Of a stretch of 64,000 bases of DNA, positions 1 to 10,838 are shown piece after piece (positions within the stretch are counted from its first letter, which is position 1; each line of letters starts with the position of its first letter). The notes below the pieces were generated by a model. It was given only the letters and a program-made list of their open reading frames with translations. It did no database searches and was not told the DNA's origin. Made by a program: the position numbers and the translations under genes. The stretch spans positions 12,871,986-12,935,985 of the forward strand of contig OY294046.1 in the NCBI GenBank assembly GCA_958510825.1. The letters are read 5' to 3'. The stretch comes from Brachypterus glaber (Eukaryota; Arthropoda; Insecta; Coleoptera; Kateretidae).

Positions 1-218
1 CATTAACAAAATACAATTTAATTGGATTATAAACTTAAAATTAAATAGCCTAAATGGGCGAAGTCTAGCTGAAAGCTAATCAACTTAACCCAGAAAAATA
101 ATAATAGAAAAATCTTAGTAATTTGAGCATAAATTAAGAATTAATATAATACTTAAAATATATTTTAAGTACAGGAAAGGAAACAGCCATATTTTTTTAT
201 AACAAACATGTAGAATCT
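1..218. other. AT-rich sequence, probably 3' tail of a minus-strand LINE
   Basis: No reading frame of note. It lies immediately 3' (on the minus strand) of a LINE reverse-transcriptase end, so it is probably LINE 3' untranslated sequence. The element's end cannot be fixed because the window starts here. Confidence 0.35.
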
Positions 219-775
219 TTATTGCTTATTTAATAAATGTTTTTTATATTTAGTCTTAAAAGTATTTGACTTTAAATTTTTTAATTCAGCAGGAATACTG
301 TTGTATGTAGTGACGGCACAATAGGTAAAACTTTTTTTAAAGAGAGCAGTGGTGTGTCTAGGCACAGTTAACAAGCCTTTGTCTCTAATATTTCTATTAT
401 GTGTAGAGGTGCGCAAAATAAAAATGTTTCTAATGGAAGTAATGTTTTCTGAATTAATTATGTTATAAACAAAAATACCCAACTGAAATTTTCTTCGAGT
501 AGACATGTTAAGCCACCCTATTTCTTTAATTTTGTTAGAAACATGATCATATTTTCTGAGTCCGAAAATTAATCGAATGCAAGAATTTTGGACTTTTTGT
601 ATACGAACAGACTGCTGTATGTCAATATAATTACCATATACTACATTGCAATAATTATAATGAGACAATACTAGCGATTCAGATAATTTTTTTTTAAGGT
701 TAAAATTTAAAAAATGCCTGTTAGAATATAGTAGTTTAAGGGATGCGTAACTTTTTCGTATAAGACCACTAACAT
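219..775 (-). pseudogene. CR1/L2-like LINE reverse transcriptase, C-terminal part (3' piece of a split element)
   Basis: On the minus strand the frame runs open from about 775 to the stop near 219. It encodes the region after the RT palm found in CR1/L2-type LINEs, including the words LSHYNYCNVVYG, RIQKVQNSCIRLIFG, TYNSIPAEL and a lysine-rich end. The open frame extends upstream of the first ATG at 668 to the insertion junction at 775/776. It continues in frame with the RT fragment at 2868-3950 once the 2.09-kb insertion and one copy of its target duplication are removed: the codons for EHV at the right edge join those for SGLIRKS at the left edge. Seen: motifs and frame continuity. Family knowledge: LINE RTs drive target-primed reverse transcription. 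The copy is 5' truncated and interrupted, so inactive. Confidence 0.8.
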
Positions 776-2867
776 TGTAACGACATAAATCGTCACTTTG
801 TAATATAGCAAGGGTTAATTAAACTATTCGTTTACTTACGTTATAATTTATGTATATTTTGTATATAAATAGTTACGTACGTACAGAACTATTTTGTATC
901 TGGGACTATTTTGTAGCAGGAACTGAATTCTAGCCATATGAGTCTCTATTCCATAGTTCTACCTGAAAATAACATAAAGAAAACATAATTAGAATATGAT
1001 TTTTAATAATAAAGAATCATATGACTTATTTCTCTATAGTGCATTTGTCTATGGACTTACCTGGTTTTTATATGTTTCAGAGTCTATTGAGGGTTGGATT
1101 TCACTGGCTTTCATTTGTAGCTTGTCTCTCTTGTGGAAAGTTTCGTATGATTATTTCTTCGGGATAATCCAGAATTTGTTGAAAATAGTTTGCTGGAACT
1201 GCTCACTTAGATTCAGTATTTTGTTTATACTTAGTTCACAGGACACTTAGTATTCTGTTCGTATTTTTATTAGTTTTGCTGATAAACAATAAGTATTGTT
1301 TATATTTGTTTCTTAGAGTAATATTTTGAGGTTAGATATCACTAATACGGATTTATTAGGAAACATTCTTTTAATTAGTTATTATTTTTGGTGTCGTTTC
1401 AGTTACCTTTATTAGGAATCCTATACGGTAAAACTGTAGTTGATAATGACTTACATAGATGTCGCTAATAGTTCAGAAATAGGATTTTATTTACCTGAAG
1501 GGTTCATACCGGTTGATAAGGTCGATTTTCGCTCTTTCTTGATGAACTCTGTACAATGGTGGTGTCATTTTGACGAGTGTTTATTTTCTGTAATCATCGA
1601 AGTAATCCTTCATGTATTTTTATTTAAAGTTAGTGAAAATGAATATTTAAACAATGCGGAAGATATTATAACTGTTATTTTCTAAAATTATGCATTTATA
1701 ACGTTTCGATGGACATCGAAGACTTAGAATGACATGTAAGTTAAGTTTTTCTGTTTCTTAGAATATTTCTGAGATATAATTATTGTTTTAGCACCATTAA
1801 TTAAGCACAATCACTAGACCATTAATTACTCACCATTTCTATACCATTAATATGGAATTATATTAATTTAAGTTGAAGTTTATTTTGGTATATTTGATAT
1901 ACAAGTTCTCCACATGGAGTGATGTTCTGTTGGAACATGGTTCTGTAATTTTTGGCATAGATAAATTCTATGTAACCGTCTAGCAGACAATTTTATATTG
2001 GACATAATTTTCAAAAGCATATTTAATCCCGGACAACATTTTCAATCGTACATTTTATCCTGGAAGATAATTTTTCCAAAGTAGATGGGACAGCCTATAT
2101 TTTTTTTTCTTTCATTTGAGAAATGAATTCATCAGCATAGGGGAGACTTGCACAGATGGAGACGATGGAATTCATACCTCATGGATTTTGCAGAAACCAG
2201 CTAAGTACTCATTCTGAAAACTTTTGAAAGCAATATTTCATATTTTTAAATTCTTTTATTTCAATATTCTTATAACTGTAAACTTTATCAGATCTGATAT
2301 AGTATTGATTAATACTATATGCCCTTCTGGCTTTTGTTCATTTTTAGGTACTTATTTTTTTCAAAACATTTAATCTCATTTATTAATTATTAAATATCAT
2401 ACTTTTGATTAAATGATTTCTAATTTAAGCATGACTTTTATACACTGCAAGAAATGATTGTTGTTTACATACATTTCTTGGTGCTTGCTGAACTTCATGT
2501 TTTCTTTATACATTTAAGTCGAATGATTTCTGAATTTAGTAATTTTTATTAAGATTTCTTTAATTATATCTTAATATAATTACACATATTTTTTATATAT
2601 ATTAATACATTACTTGATGTGCTTTCATTAAGTTTATTTATAATAAATTTCTCAAATGAATTATCTTATTTTATTTAGGGGTTATATTTTCTCAAACTGA
2701 AAAGCTTAAGTATTTACACTAGGTTGTTACTTACCTAAAGGAGTAAAAGCTAAAGTAACTGGCGCCCCTAACAACATTAATCAATTCTTTCTATTTTTCC
2801 CTTGCCCATACCCATTGCTCCGCTGTCAAAACTAGCCGTTGGCAGTGAACGTATTAATTACGGTACA
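776..2867. mobile_element. 2.09-kb LTR-like insertion (TG..CA) inside the LINE
   Basis: The element starts TGTAAC and ends GGTACA, and is flanked by AACAT on both sides (771-775 and 2867-2871; 4 bp ACAT if the final A belongs to the element). Removing it restores the LINE reading frame exactly, so the edges are secure. Inside I find no transposase or pol motifs; the two small plus-strand frames at 996-1250 and 1440-1685 resemble nothing I know. A TATA-like site lies about 85 bp in, and GGCGCCCCTAACAAC near 2761 resembles a lysine-type primer-binding site. The TG..CA ends and 4-5 bp duplication suggest a solo LTR or a non-autonomous LTR element. A DNA transposon is not excluded. Confidence 0.6.
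861..870 (+). promoter_or_regulatory. TATA-like box within the LTR-like insertion
   Basis: GTATATAAAT lies about 85 bp from the left end of the insertion, which is where an LTR U3 promoter could sit. In DNA this AT-rich such strings are common, so this is only a suggestion. Confidence 0.2.
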
Positions 2868-3950
2868 ACATGCTCAATAAATTTTAAATCACTATCAAAT
2901 ATGACTCCAAGGTTTTTTGCTGTCTTTACTACAGATACAGGTTTTCCATCTATATTGATATTTATGTGAGGAAGTATATGCTCCACTTGTTTATTGTTGC
3001 CAAAAATCATAATGTTAGTTTTAGTAGGATTTAAAGACATATTAAATTCTTTAGACAAACAGTAAATTCTATTTAAATCCTCATTAATTTTCTGAAATGC
3101 ATTATGAAATTCTGCATGATTAAAAGAAAAATAGAGCTGTGTATCATCAGCATAAGCTTGGACACTGCAGTGTGCAACAGAACGAAGCAATTCTGCAGTA
3201 TATATTATAAAAAGCAGCGGTCCAAGTATTGAGCCCTGTGGCACGCCATTGGTAATCTTTATCGTATTCGAGAAATTATTATTACTTTTGATTTTTTGAC
3301 ATCTGTCAGAAAGATATGAATGAATCAACTTAACAGCTAGTTCATCAAAACCATAGTAACCCAGTAAAGCACATAAAAGTTTGTGATTGATAGTGTCAAA
3401 TGCCTTTGAGAAATCTAATAAGAGCAGAAAAGTCACTAATTTTTTATCGCGAGCTTTGGCAATATCATCTGAGACTTTACAAAGAGTGGTAGCGGTACTA
3501 AAACCTTTCCTAAACCCATTTTGACAATCAGGAATTATATTATTTTCATTTAAAAATTTATTCATTTGAAAGAATAAAACTTTTTCATAAATCTTAGAAA
3601 GATTAGGTAAAATACTGATGACCTTGAGATCAGACATGGATTCAGGGTTATTTTTTTTAGGTAATGGCAAGCCGATAGCTACCTTCCATCCATCAGGGAA
3701 ATATTGTTGCGCAATGCAACAGTTAATTATGTGTGCTATATATGTATCCAAAAACGGACTGCAGTATTTAAGCATACTTAGTGAGAGATTATCTGCGCCA
3801 ACAACATTAGAATTCAAAATATTTGTTACCTGCAAGGAGTTTGTTAAAGTAAAATTAAATGTATTACGTTCTAAAAAGGCATTTTGCTTATAGAAATTTA
3901 TTTTATTATTACAAACATTGGTTGATGACTGCAAAAAATGGTTTTGATAC
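2868..3950 (-). pseudogene. CR1/L2-like LINE reverse transcriptase, palm region (5' piece of a split element)
   Basis: The minus-strand frame 3934-2858 encodes an RT core. In order it shows a GFRKGFSTATTL block, the palm LLLLDFSKAFDTINHKLL, the NGVPQGSILGPLLFIIY block, the catalytic box YADDTQLYFSF, and a thumb-side block ending in the EHV codons at the insertion junction. Both aspartates of the YADD box are present. The N-terminal endonuclease and ORF1 are missing; recognisable coding fades out near 3950, so the copy is 5' truncated, as is usual for LINEs. The stop at 2858 lies in the inserted LTR-like DNA, not in the LINE. The product would be retrotransposition machinery, but this copy is dead. 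Confidence 0.85.
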
Positions 3951-4523
3951 TCATTTATCTATTTGATTTACACATAATATTTATATAATTTTTACATTAT
4001 TTTTAATTTATTACCTAAATGTTTTTACCTATTATTTACTTTTTAATTGTATTGTTTATTTTTAGTTAACTGATGATGCCCCAAAACTAGGTGCCGAAAC
4101 GTTTTTAATAGAATTTAAAAAAAATATATACAAATAGCTTTTATTCTGCCTAATCCCAAGAAAAACAATTAATTATAAAATATTTTTGGGCAAAGAAACT
4201 TATTAAACATAAAAAGTATTATATTAAAAATATTAATTTTATTTTTAAATTGAGAAAATGTGGTCCCTTTGCTAAGAACAACGGTTCCTATAAAAAAATA
4301 ACGACGGTCCCTATAAATAATAACGACGGTCCCTCTAAGAATAATAAAATTGTTGCTAATCAACTGTATGTACAATCCACTTGGATTTGATCTTTTATTA
4401 CAATATGAAGAATAACTATGACAATTTTTTCTTTTTTTAATATATTTTTTTTAATTTATAATTATTAAACCAATTTATACCATTATTAAACTTTATCCCT
4501 TCTACATAATTTTAATTAAATAA
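3951..4523. other. AT-rich intergenic DNA with a LINE/Penelope-type 3' motif
   Basis: No gene is seen. At 4070-4105 lies a CTGATGATGCCCCAAAAC..GCCGAAACGT-type string. I recognise this kind of string from the ends of dispersed insect retroelements, but cannot assign it to a family here. Three short near-repeats of an ACGACGGTCCCT-type phrase occur at about 4260-4340. Confidence 0.3.
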
Positions 4524-5064
4524 CACAGGCCCACAAAAAAAATTGTCTTGGCTGGGGTTGAGACCCACCCATTCTTAAGTCTTTTGGGATGCTGAACACG
4601 AATCGGTCATAAAAAGGCACTTCATGAGCTCATTTTTTTGCTACACTGAAATTGTAGATGACATTTTAACAATTTTAGACATATTCGTTTGGACTTTTTC
4701 AGTGTAGAAAAAAAATGAGTCCATTAATTGCCTACTTTTTGGCAGATTTGTGTTCAGAATCCCAAAATACATAAGAATAGGGTCTCAAACACAGCACAGA
4801 TAACTTTTTTTGTGGGCCTTTTATGTATGTATCTTGGGATGCTAACACCAATCTGTTATATAAAAGGCATTTCATGGGCTCATTTTTTTGTTACACTGAA
4901 ATAATATGAGATTTTTACCATGTTAGACAGTTTTTTCAGTGTAGCTAAAAAATAAGCACATGAAGTGTCTTTTTTATGAATGATAGATTTGTGTTCAGCA
5001 TCAAAAGATACATAAGAACAGGTCTCAACCCCAGCACAGACAACTTTTTTTTTGTGGGCCTGTG
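4524..5064. mobile_element. Foldback MITE with 3-bp TAA target duplication (PIF/Harbinger-like)
   Basis: The ends are CACAGGCCCACAAAAAAA and the reverse complement of that word (..TTTGTGGGCCTGTG). TAA lies immediately outside each end (4521-4523 and 5065-5067). Internally the terminal module is repeated: a second GTGGGCC-type end lies at about 4812-4820, so this may be a dimer or an element with duplicated arms. A TAA/TTA target is typical of PIF/Harbinger elements; no transposase is encoded. Confidence 0.65.
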
Positions 5065-5238
5065 TAATCAAAGCTTCTATCGAGGTAATAATTTCCGGAC
5101 ACTTGCAAAAATCAAAAAATTTAAATAAAATTTTTTAAAGTTAACAGATAAATATTAAAATTTTAATTTTTAAACCATAGTTTGAAAGCAAAAACATTAC
5201 CATACCTACCACCTACATTTCTCAGTTATGTACATATA

Positions 5239-5973
5239 CCGGGTTATCCAACAAAAACTTTAACCTTGGATAAAATCGAAACTAATGAGTTTTCGAAAAA
5301 ACGCCAAGACAGGTCAATTTTTATTTTAAGGGGGACATCTTTTGACATGTGACCAATAATTGACGTAACTACCCCCACCACTCAGGAGCTACCAGTTCGA
5401 AAATCTTAAAGGGGAAATACATTATTGAAAAGGGTTTTTAATTCTGGTTATAACAAAGGTTTATTTTTTTAAATCGGTTCAGTAGACCTCGAGAAAACGT
5501 ATTACAAAAATTTAAAACCTGCATTAATTAATTAATTTAAAAACATAATATTTTTACATAAATAAAAAAAAAACATAATACCCGTTTGTAAAATTTTTCA
5601 AAAAAAAAATCAAAATTTTTGGGTTTTCGAAAAAAGAAAAATATTAGTTTTTTTTTTAATGCCACAAACGGGTTTTATTACGTGTGTTTTTTAAATTATT
5701 ATTTAAAAAAACATAAATGTAAAAATATTATGTTTTTAAATTAATTAATGAATGCATTTTTAAAATTTTTGTTATACATTTTCTCGAGAACTACTGAACC
5801 TATTTAAAAAAATCAACCTTTTTATGGCCAGAATTAAAAAACCTTTTCAATAATTTATTACATGAACCACATTTCAAAAGATGCCCCCCTTAATATAAAA
5901 TGTCTCTGCTTTTTTTCGAAAACTCATTAGTTTCGATTTTAACCAAGGTTAAAGTTTATGTTGGATCACCCGG
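5239..5973. mobile_element. 735-bp foldback MITE with TA target duplication
   Basis: The arms start CCGGGTTATCCAACA and end TGTTGGATCACCCGG, and TA flanks each side. Pairing continues for nearly the whole element: the CGAAACTAATGAGTTTTCG block at about 5276 returns inverted at about 5920, and an ACGGGT block occurs on both sides of the centre. No coding capacity. It is typical of the long-arm Tc1/mariner-type MITEs abundant in insect genomes. Confidence 0.8.
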
Positions 5974-6227
5974 TATTTAGTTTTTAACTGGCGATAAAAA
6001 TTTGCTGAAAGGTAAATTAATTATACCTTTTTGGTTTTTGCATGCAAGTAAAATAAAACCAAATTCATTTAAACTGGCATATTTGCTCAACTTTTATGAA
6101 TGATTTATTCAGAATAAAGCATACCTAACTTTTTGACCCGAGAAATTTTTTAAATTTTAAAATGTTCGTTGTTATTTTAGTCTAAGAACTATATTGAAAA
6201 TTTAATCAAACCTGCAGTGACTCATAC

Positions 6228-6501
6228 CTGCTGCTTTCGTATAAGGGGTCTGCCTTTGCGAAGCTTCGTCGAAATTACGCGAGTGGCACCCGAACTGGTA
6301 TGATCCTCGCCTTTTACCACACATTCGCAACTGCAGGTTTTATTGAATTTCCTAGCTGGTGAGCATTTTCCGTTTATTATTTTCTTGCAACTGTATTTTG
6401 TATATGTCTTAAAGTTAATTAAGCTGTTTCCAAATCGCCCGGTTCTAGATCCGGTTCCTTTGGGTGCTACAAGCCGCAAACAGGTGGTGAAAGGAGGTAC
6501 C
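6228..6501 (-). CDS. Candidate Cys-rich exon with a CXCXC motif (possible PDGF/VEGF-like factor)
   Basis: On the minus strand, 91 codons are open between a candidate acceptor (..TATTTAG just upstream of 6501) and a good donor (CAG followed by GTATGAGT, donor G at 6227). The DNA is clearly less AT-rich than its surroundings. The peptide contains the block KCSPARKFNKTCSCEC, i.e. C-X9-C-X-C-X-C, close to the C-X10-C-X-C-X-C motif in the C-terminal tails of VEGF-C/D and insect PVF proteins. An RKGRP basic run follows. No PDGF cystine-knot core is visible, and no partner exon was found. It would be a nested gene on the opposite strand from calexcitin. Alternatives are a pseudo-exon or a transposon remnant. 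Confidence 0.35.
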
Positions 6502-6569
6502 CTAAATACTGTGCATTTCAGATTATACAAAACAGAAAAAACGAAGATAGAACGATCAGATCAAGGCTG

Positions 6570-7406
6570 ACATGGAGAAACGGACCGTCCGACGCTCTGT
6601 ATTTTATTTAAAAAAACACACGTCAGCCTTGATCTTTGCTTCATACGTTTTGTTTACTTTCAAACGGGCGGTATATATTTTTAACTTACAGAGTCAAACA
6701 CATTTCTTTTATTACATTCAGTTTAAAATACATTTACTTTTATACACAATTTTAATAATAATAATAAATAATTTATTTTTTCAATAATGTTCTTAATTAT
6801 AATACAATATGTATATAAAACAATTAATGAAAACATTGTCAAAAGGAAATTAAAAATAAAATGAATACATAATAAAAAATTCATTTTCATTTAATAACTC
6901 AGGAACCTTTTGAGATATAGCAACGTGCACATGAACTAATCTTAATAAAGATGGGCCTTGTATGTTATTTTTATGTACTTATTTTAACCAGGGGTGTGCG
7001 AAACGCAGGGGCCTTCTCAGTTTTTTGTCCCAAACTTTTTTCTGTGTAACTTTTTTGTAGGTTTATTATTGCAACATTATTCTTTAGGTCAAAATACATA
7101 TAAAAGGTACTCCTGTTGTAATACTGTAGGATTAACCGTTTTCGAGAAAAAATTAATTGATTAAGATTAGTTCACGTTCAAAACCTCGTTACTATATCTC
7201 AAAGGGTCCCTGAGTTGCTAAATAAAAACCAATTTTTTTAGCCATTTTTAAAGGAGCTTAGCTCCCTTACGACGCATTTTTAGAAATATGTTTATAGAAA
7301 CTTTTTTCACATTTTATGATATAGAATACACCGTGTATGAATAAAACTCTTTCATGTTGTAAGGTTCCATATTGCACATACAAAAAGTAGATTTTTAAAA
7401 CTTCTT
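6570..7406. repeat. AT-rich region with an inverted repeat pair
   Basis: A roughly 50-bp arm at 6896-6945 (containing TTTTGAGATATAGCAACG) recurs inverted at about 7160-7216 (CGTTACTATATCTCAAA), enclosing about 215 bp. This looks like a decayed foldback element. Around 7245-7280 is a fragment resembling the GGAGCTTAGCTCCC section of the CAGGGTGATC foldback family. No gene is seen. Confidence 0.4.
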
Positions 7407-8603
7407 TCATTTTTTTTGCCTTTTTAAAGTCTGAGCAGGTTTGTTAAAAAGTTGTATGGCTGAGTGGTATGGGCCCTTTTTAAAAATAGCTAGTCTATGT
7501 TTTAGAACTTTAAAATAAGATAATCTATTTAAACTGAATTCGCTACATACAAGTATTTTTATTTTATTTAAAAGGGTAGAGGAAATGCGCCTAATTTCGG
7601 ATGGTTTCCAAATTTCGGATAGTAGTGTATTTAAGATACTGTCTGCAAAGGTAAACAAAAACCTACTTTTTTGTGAAGCCAAAAGTCAAACTAAATCCGT
7701 CCTGTAATATGATAACGGTAGAGCTTCTCCCCTTTAAATGGCAGCACAAACCGTTTATATTGCAAATGGCAGTTTTGTGCTCAGTTGCATTATTATGCTT
7801 GTTTATTTTATAAATAATCGTTATAAAAGTTCGTGATTCTGTCTTGGGTAAGTTATGATGTTAGTTAAGTTGATCCACTATTCATAATTAAGCAATTTGA
7901 AAACGTAAACATTCTACAAATTTCTAATCTAAAAAGCAGAAAGTTGCCTAATTTCGGATAGACCATTTTTGTGCATTTGATTCCCAATTTTGGATATCCG
8001 CAAGGTAATTATTATTCAGGATAACCAACCATTAATTATTATTTTTATAATGATACAAAAAACTAAGATAAACAATTTTGAAAAAACGAAATTTACCTAA
8101 GATACTAAGATATTCGAAATTGGGAATCTAAAATTATAGTTCCTATAGTATTTCGTAGAAAATCGCTTAATGATTAAATTACGTCTTAAATGTGAAGGAA
8201 TAACAAGAAACATAAGCAATGGGATCCAGATCTAATCTTGAACAAAATTTTTTCGGATATGTCGGAAATTAGGAGCCCTTTTTCAAATGCACAAAAATGC
8301 CCTGATTTTTTTTAACCGTGTTTTTTGGAAAAAATAAACTGTAATAAAATTGCTTTTATAATAAATCATGGTTCGCTATAATAAGTTGTATCTGGTTATA
8401 TAAAAAAAATATCAAAAAGTAATACCGAGTATTAAATATTGAATACATTGTAAATGGTATCCGAAATTAGGCGACTTTCCTCTATACACTTATAAATAAA
8501 TAAAGCATAAACTGTAACTATATTATTATTTTTAAACATGTTTCGACAAATATCTTTGTATTTTGAACTTAAAATGTAACGTAGCGCCTTTTTTGACAAA
8601 GAA
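7407..8603 (-). pseudogene. LINE reverse-transcriptase C-terminal tail, split by a MITE
   Basis: Minus-strand codons at 8603-8485 continue in frame at 7576-7407 when the 904-bp MITE and one TA are removed; the join reads FIYKCTLLNKIKILVCSEF. The end shows the words YHSAIQLFNK and LKRQKK found at LINE RT C termini. On its other side the frame appears to run on past the SINE into about 9181-9290. The RT core is not present, so this is only a 5'-truncated tail and is inactive. Confidence 0.6.
7579..8482 (-). mobile_element. 904-bp TA-flanked MITE, copy A
   Basis: The ends are GAGGAAATGCGCCTAATTTCGG and CCGAAATTAGGCGACTTTCCTC, flanked by TA (7577-7578 and 8483-8484). The same sequence, in the opposite orientation and of the same 904-bp length, lies at 15607-16510. 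The two differ at only a small percentage of positions by eye. A CTAATTTCGGAT-type subterminal block recurs inside. The short frame at its left edge is shared with copy B but matches no protein I know. The target is the LINE tail. Confidence 0.85.
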
Positions 8604-9180
8604 GTAGTAGTAGTAGTAGTAGTAGTTATGGTGGGGAGGTCAAGCCTGGCAACTAGACCATATGGTCCTTTTTGCCTACCCCTGTGTTACTAGTTTTTCT
8701 ACTCTAACGAGGATTTTTGTTGTTGTACCCCGGGACCTACAGTTTAGCGAGGGATCCGAACCTCGTTTTGTCGGCTTTTTTTTTTTTTTGGCTAAGTGAG
8801 CGTCTTTGATCCTTAAGTTTATTGGCTGCCAGTGCACTTGGACCGGCGCCAAACTGCTTAAGGATCATTTTCGCTTGCAGCCTTGGACAGATCCTGGTTG
8901 CTTGGAAGTCCTTATAGTGAACTCTGCCAATAGACCTGACAGCTACCTTGCTGCTCCCTCTCGGTGCGCCCGGGTAGTATCACAGGTCCGAGTGCTATGC
9001 GGCATTATCCACTGCAAACCTTTTTCTGTACTGTGTGCTTAGATCTTCGGCAGCACAAGCCAACGTGGTGGGGAAACGACGGTATTTTATTTCTGTGAAA
9101 AAGTTGTTCCACAACCGAGGATTGAACCCCGGCCTCTCGAATACCAGATCGAGGCGTTCACGACTGAGCTACCGCCTCCC
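8604..9180 (-). mobile_element. tRNA-derived SINE
   Basis: On the minus strand it begins GGGAGGCGGTAGCTCAGTCG, an A-box-like start. A B box, GGTTCAATCC (plus-strand 9119-9128), follows about 50 bp later. It then runs through a long unrelated body to a (CTA)n tail (plus-strand TAG repeats at 8603-8623). A direct repeat of about 15 bp, CTTTTTTGACAAAGAA, flanks it (8588-8603 and 9181-9195), as expected for LINE-mobilised insertion. The A and B boxes would form an internal RNA polymerase III promoter. The target is the minus-strand LINE tail. Confidence 0.85.
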
Positions 9181-9195
9181 CTTTTTGACAAAGAA

Positions 9196-9669
9196 AAAAA
9201 AAAATGAGTTGATATATTTACATTTACCCAGAAAATGATCACATAACTTAAAAGACACTGAAACTTAGAAAAATATACTACTTTCAAAGAATTTATATCT
9301 AAATACCTCCTTATTATTATTATTGAATAACATTGAGTGTGTTTAACATTGCTCGTAAAGAATCTATATGTGAATACCAGCTTAGATTTTCATCTACTTA
9401 CAAACCCAGAAGCTTTAAATTCTGGATATTTCACTTACGTTGTTTATTGTAACAATTTTAGATAATTGTTCTTTAACCGTAAAAAAAAAAAAAAAAAATA
9501 TATTCTGCAGACCAAGGGGTAAAAAAAAAATAGTCTTTTGAAAATCCACTTGACATGAGAAAATAATTAAATAAAAATGGTCCTGGTTTCACGAATATTT
9601 AAAGCAGTTGGTCATCGACCCACCGTGCTTTATATTTATAAATCTAATTTTCCTTTTTTGTGTTTTCAG
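9196..9669. other. AT-rich sequence upstream of a calexcitin exon
   Basis: It contains homopolymer A runs (about 9481-9498) and no recognised repeat apart from possible LINE remnants up to about 9290. It ends in the pyrimidine-rich acceptor tract of the exon at 9670. The upstream exon carrying the first EF-hand was not found in the window. Confidence 0.4.
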
Positions 9670-9789
9670 AAAATTTGTTCCCTTAGAGGATGGCCTTCAG
9701 GTACAGAAAACTACAAGAAGACGTATGAAAGTATGATTCAAATCTGGGATGGATTAAGAAGCAGAGCTGATTCAAATCAAGATGGTCAG
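9670..9789 (+). CDS. Calexcitin-like Ca2+-binding protein, internal exon (40 codons)
   Basis: Calexcitin is a neuronal EF-hand protein of the sarcoplasmic calcium-binding family; family members bind Ca2+ and have been linked to channel and ryanodine-receptor regulation. The exon lies between TTTTCAG and GTATGT and encodes KICSLRGWPSG.., IWDGLRSRAD and the start of an EF-hand loop, DSNQDGQ. The order and words match known calexcitins (a KIC.L..WP block, then IWDGLR..AD). Both edges are phase 0. The loop is completed by VSVEEW in the exon at 16676, so the intron cuts inside the Ca2+-binding loop. The N-terminal exon or exons must lie further left, probably outside the window. The track frame that starts at 9577 reads through the intron and is not the real start. 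Confidence 0.85.
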
Positions 9790-10316
9790 GTATGTATCTA
9801 CATGGAATTTAAGTTATAAAAAAAACCAAAATGATCTTAAATAAAAAATACCCTATGATCATTTTTTAAAAATCTTGAAACACTCTGCACCGTACAGATA
9901 TGTTCTAATGGATACGAGAAATATAACGACTTTATCTACTATATTAAACTATAAATTTTCTATTATGTCAACAAAGTCGGAGACTACTCCATTAAGTTTA
10001 CTTTTAGTATCTTCGTATTTTTATTTAAGTAGGCTGTGAGTTTTTAAACTTAACAGACAAACATCAGAAACTACATAAACTTAATAGCTACCTTAACCAC
10101 TTACGATTTTAAAAGTTTCTATTAAATGCACATTTCGAATGGAAGTTTTAGAAGTTTTTAACCTAAATAGAAGCTTTATAGCATGCACTTACATGACGGT
10201 ATAATGTGCCCGGTACAATGATTGCTTAGTTTTCATTTATAATCTTTTGATTTCTTTGTCCTACAATGTCATATTATAGTATATTAAAGTACCAGTTTCA
10301 TAACATACGTTTTTCT
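9790..10316. other. Calexcitin intron, unremarkable part
   Basis: AT-rich intron sequence. At 10278-10316 there is a short detached piece of the hairpin end of the roughly 500-bp repeat family, just before the first full copy. No gene is seen. Confidence 0.5.
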
Positions 10317-10838
10317 ATTTTGCGATTTATTTAAGCTCATAATCACACGCATTTTGCGTGTTCTTATAGGCCCATAAGAGGTCTCCACTTTTTTTTCTTT
10401 TGGGTTGGCAACAGAGCAAAGTCTATCTCTTGATGTTTGCCGTGCAATTGTGAACGTCGGTTTAAAGTTTAATTTTCTACAAAATTTTGTGTTTAGGTTA
10501 TGTTTTACCGTGTTAAAATTGTGGCTTGGTTACTTGCAGTGGAAAAGAGAAGAAATTACTATAAAATATATCAAAATATTATTCGTTTTTAGAGTTTTAA
10601 ACATGGCGAAAACTGTAATGCCAATTCGAAACAAAAATCCCTAAATCAGTCATCAATTTAGATGTAAGTTTTTTAAAATTTTAGAGCAAAATTGAAAAAA
10701 TTGTATAAAGCACTCGTTTCATAACACGTTTTTAGCGTACTAGTACTTTAGAAAACTCGCCGCAAGCGGCTCGTTTTTTAAACTTGTACTCGTGCGCTAA
10801 AAACGTATGTTATGAAACTTGTACTTTAATATACCATT
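10317..10838 (+). repeat. Hairpin-ended ~500-bp repeat, copy 1 (+)
   Basis: It starts near CTATTTTGCG, carries the palindrome CACGCATTTTGCGTG, TTATAGGCCCATAAGAG and GGGTTGGCAACA, and ends in an imperfect hairpin of about 130 bp whose arms are GTTTCATAACA and TGTTATGAAAC around AAGCGGCTCG. It is the first of three adjoining copies here. No protein is recognised in its short frames. Confidence 0.75.

Noticed and set aside
996..1685. Two small plus-strand frames inside the LTR-like insertion
   Set aside because: No similarity to any family and no splice or promoter support beyond a weak TATA.
7407..7682. 91-codon minus frame as one gene
   Set aside because: It is a fusion of a MITE end and a LINE tail across the insertion junction.
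9087..9180. Possible true tRNA gene
   Set aside because: A and B boxes are present, but the sequence continues into a long SINE body with a CTA tail and target duplication; no cloverleaf acceptor stem closes.
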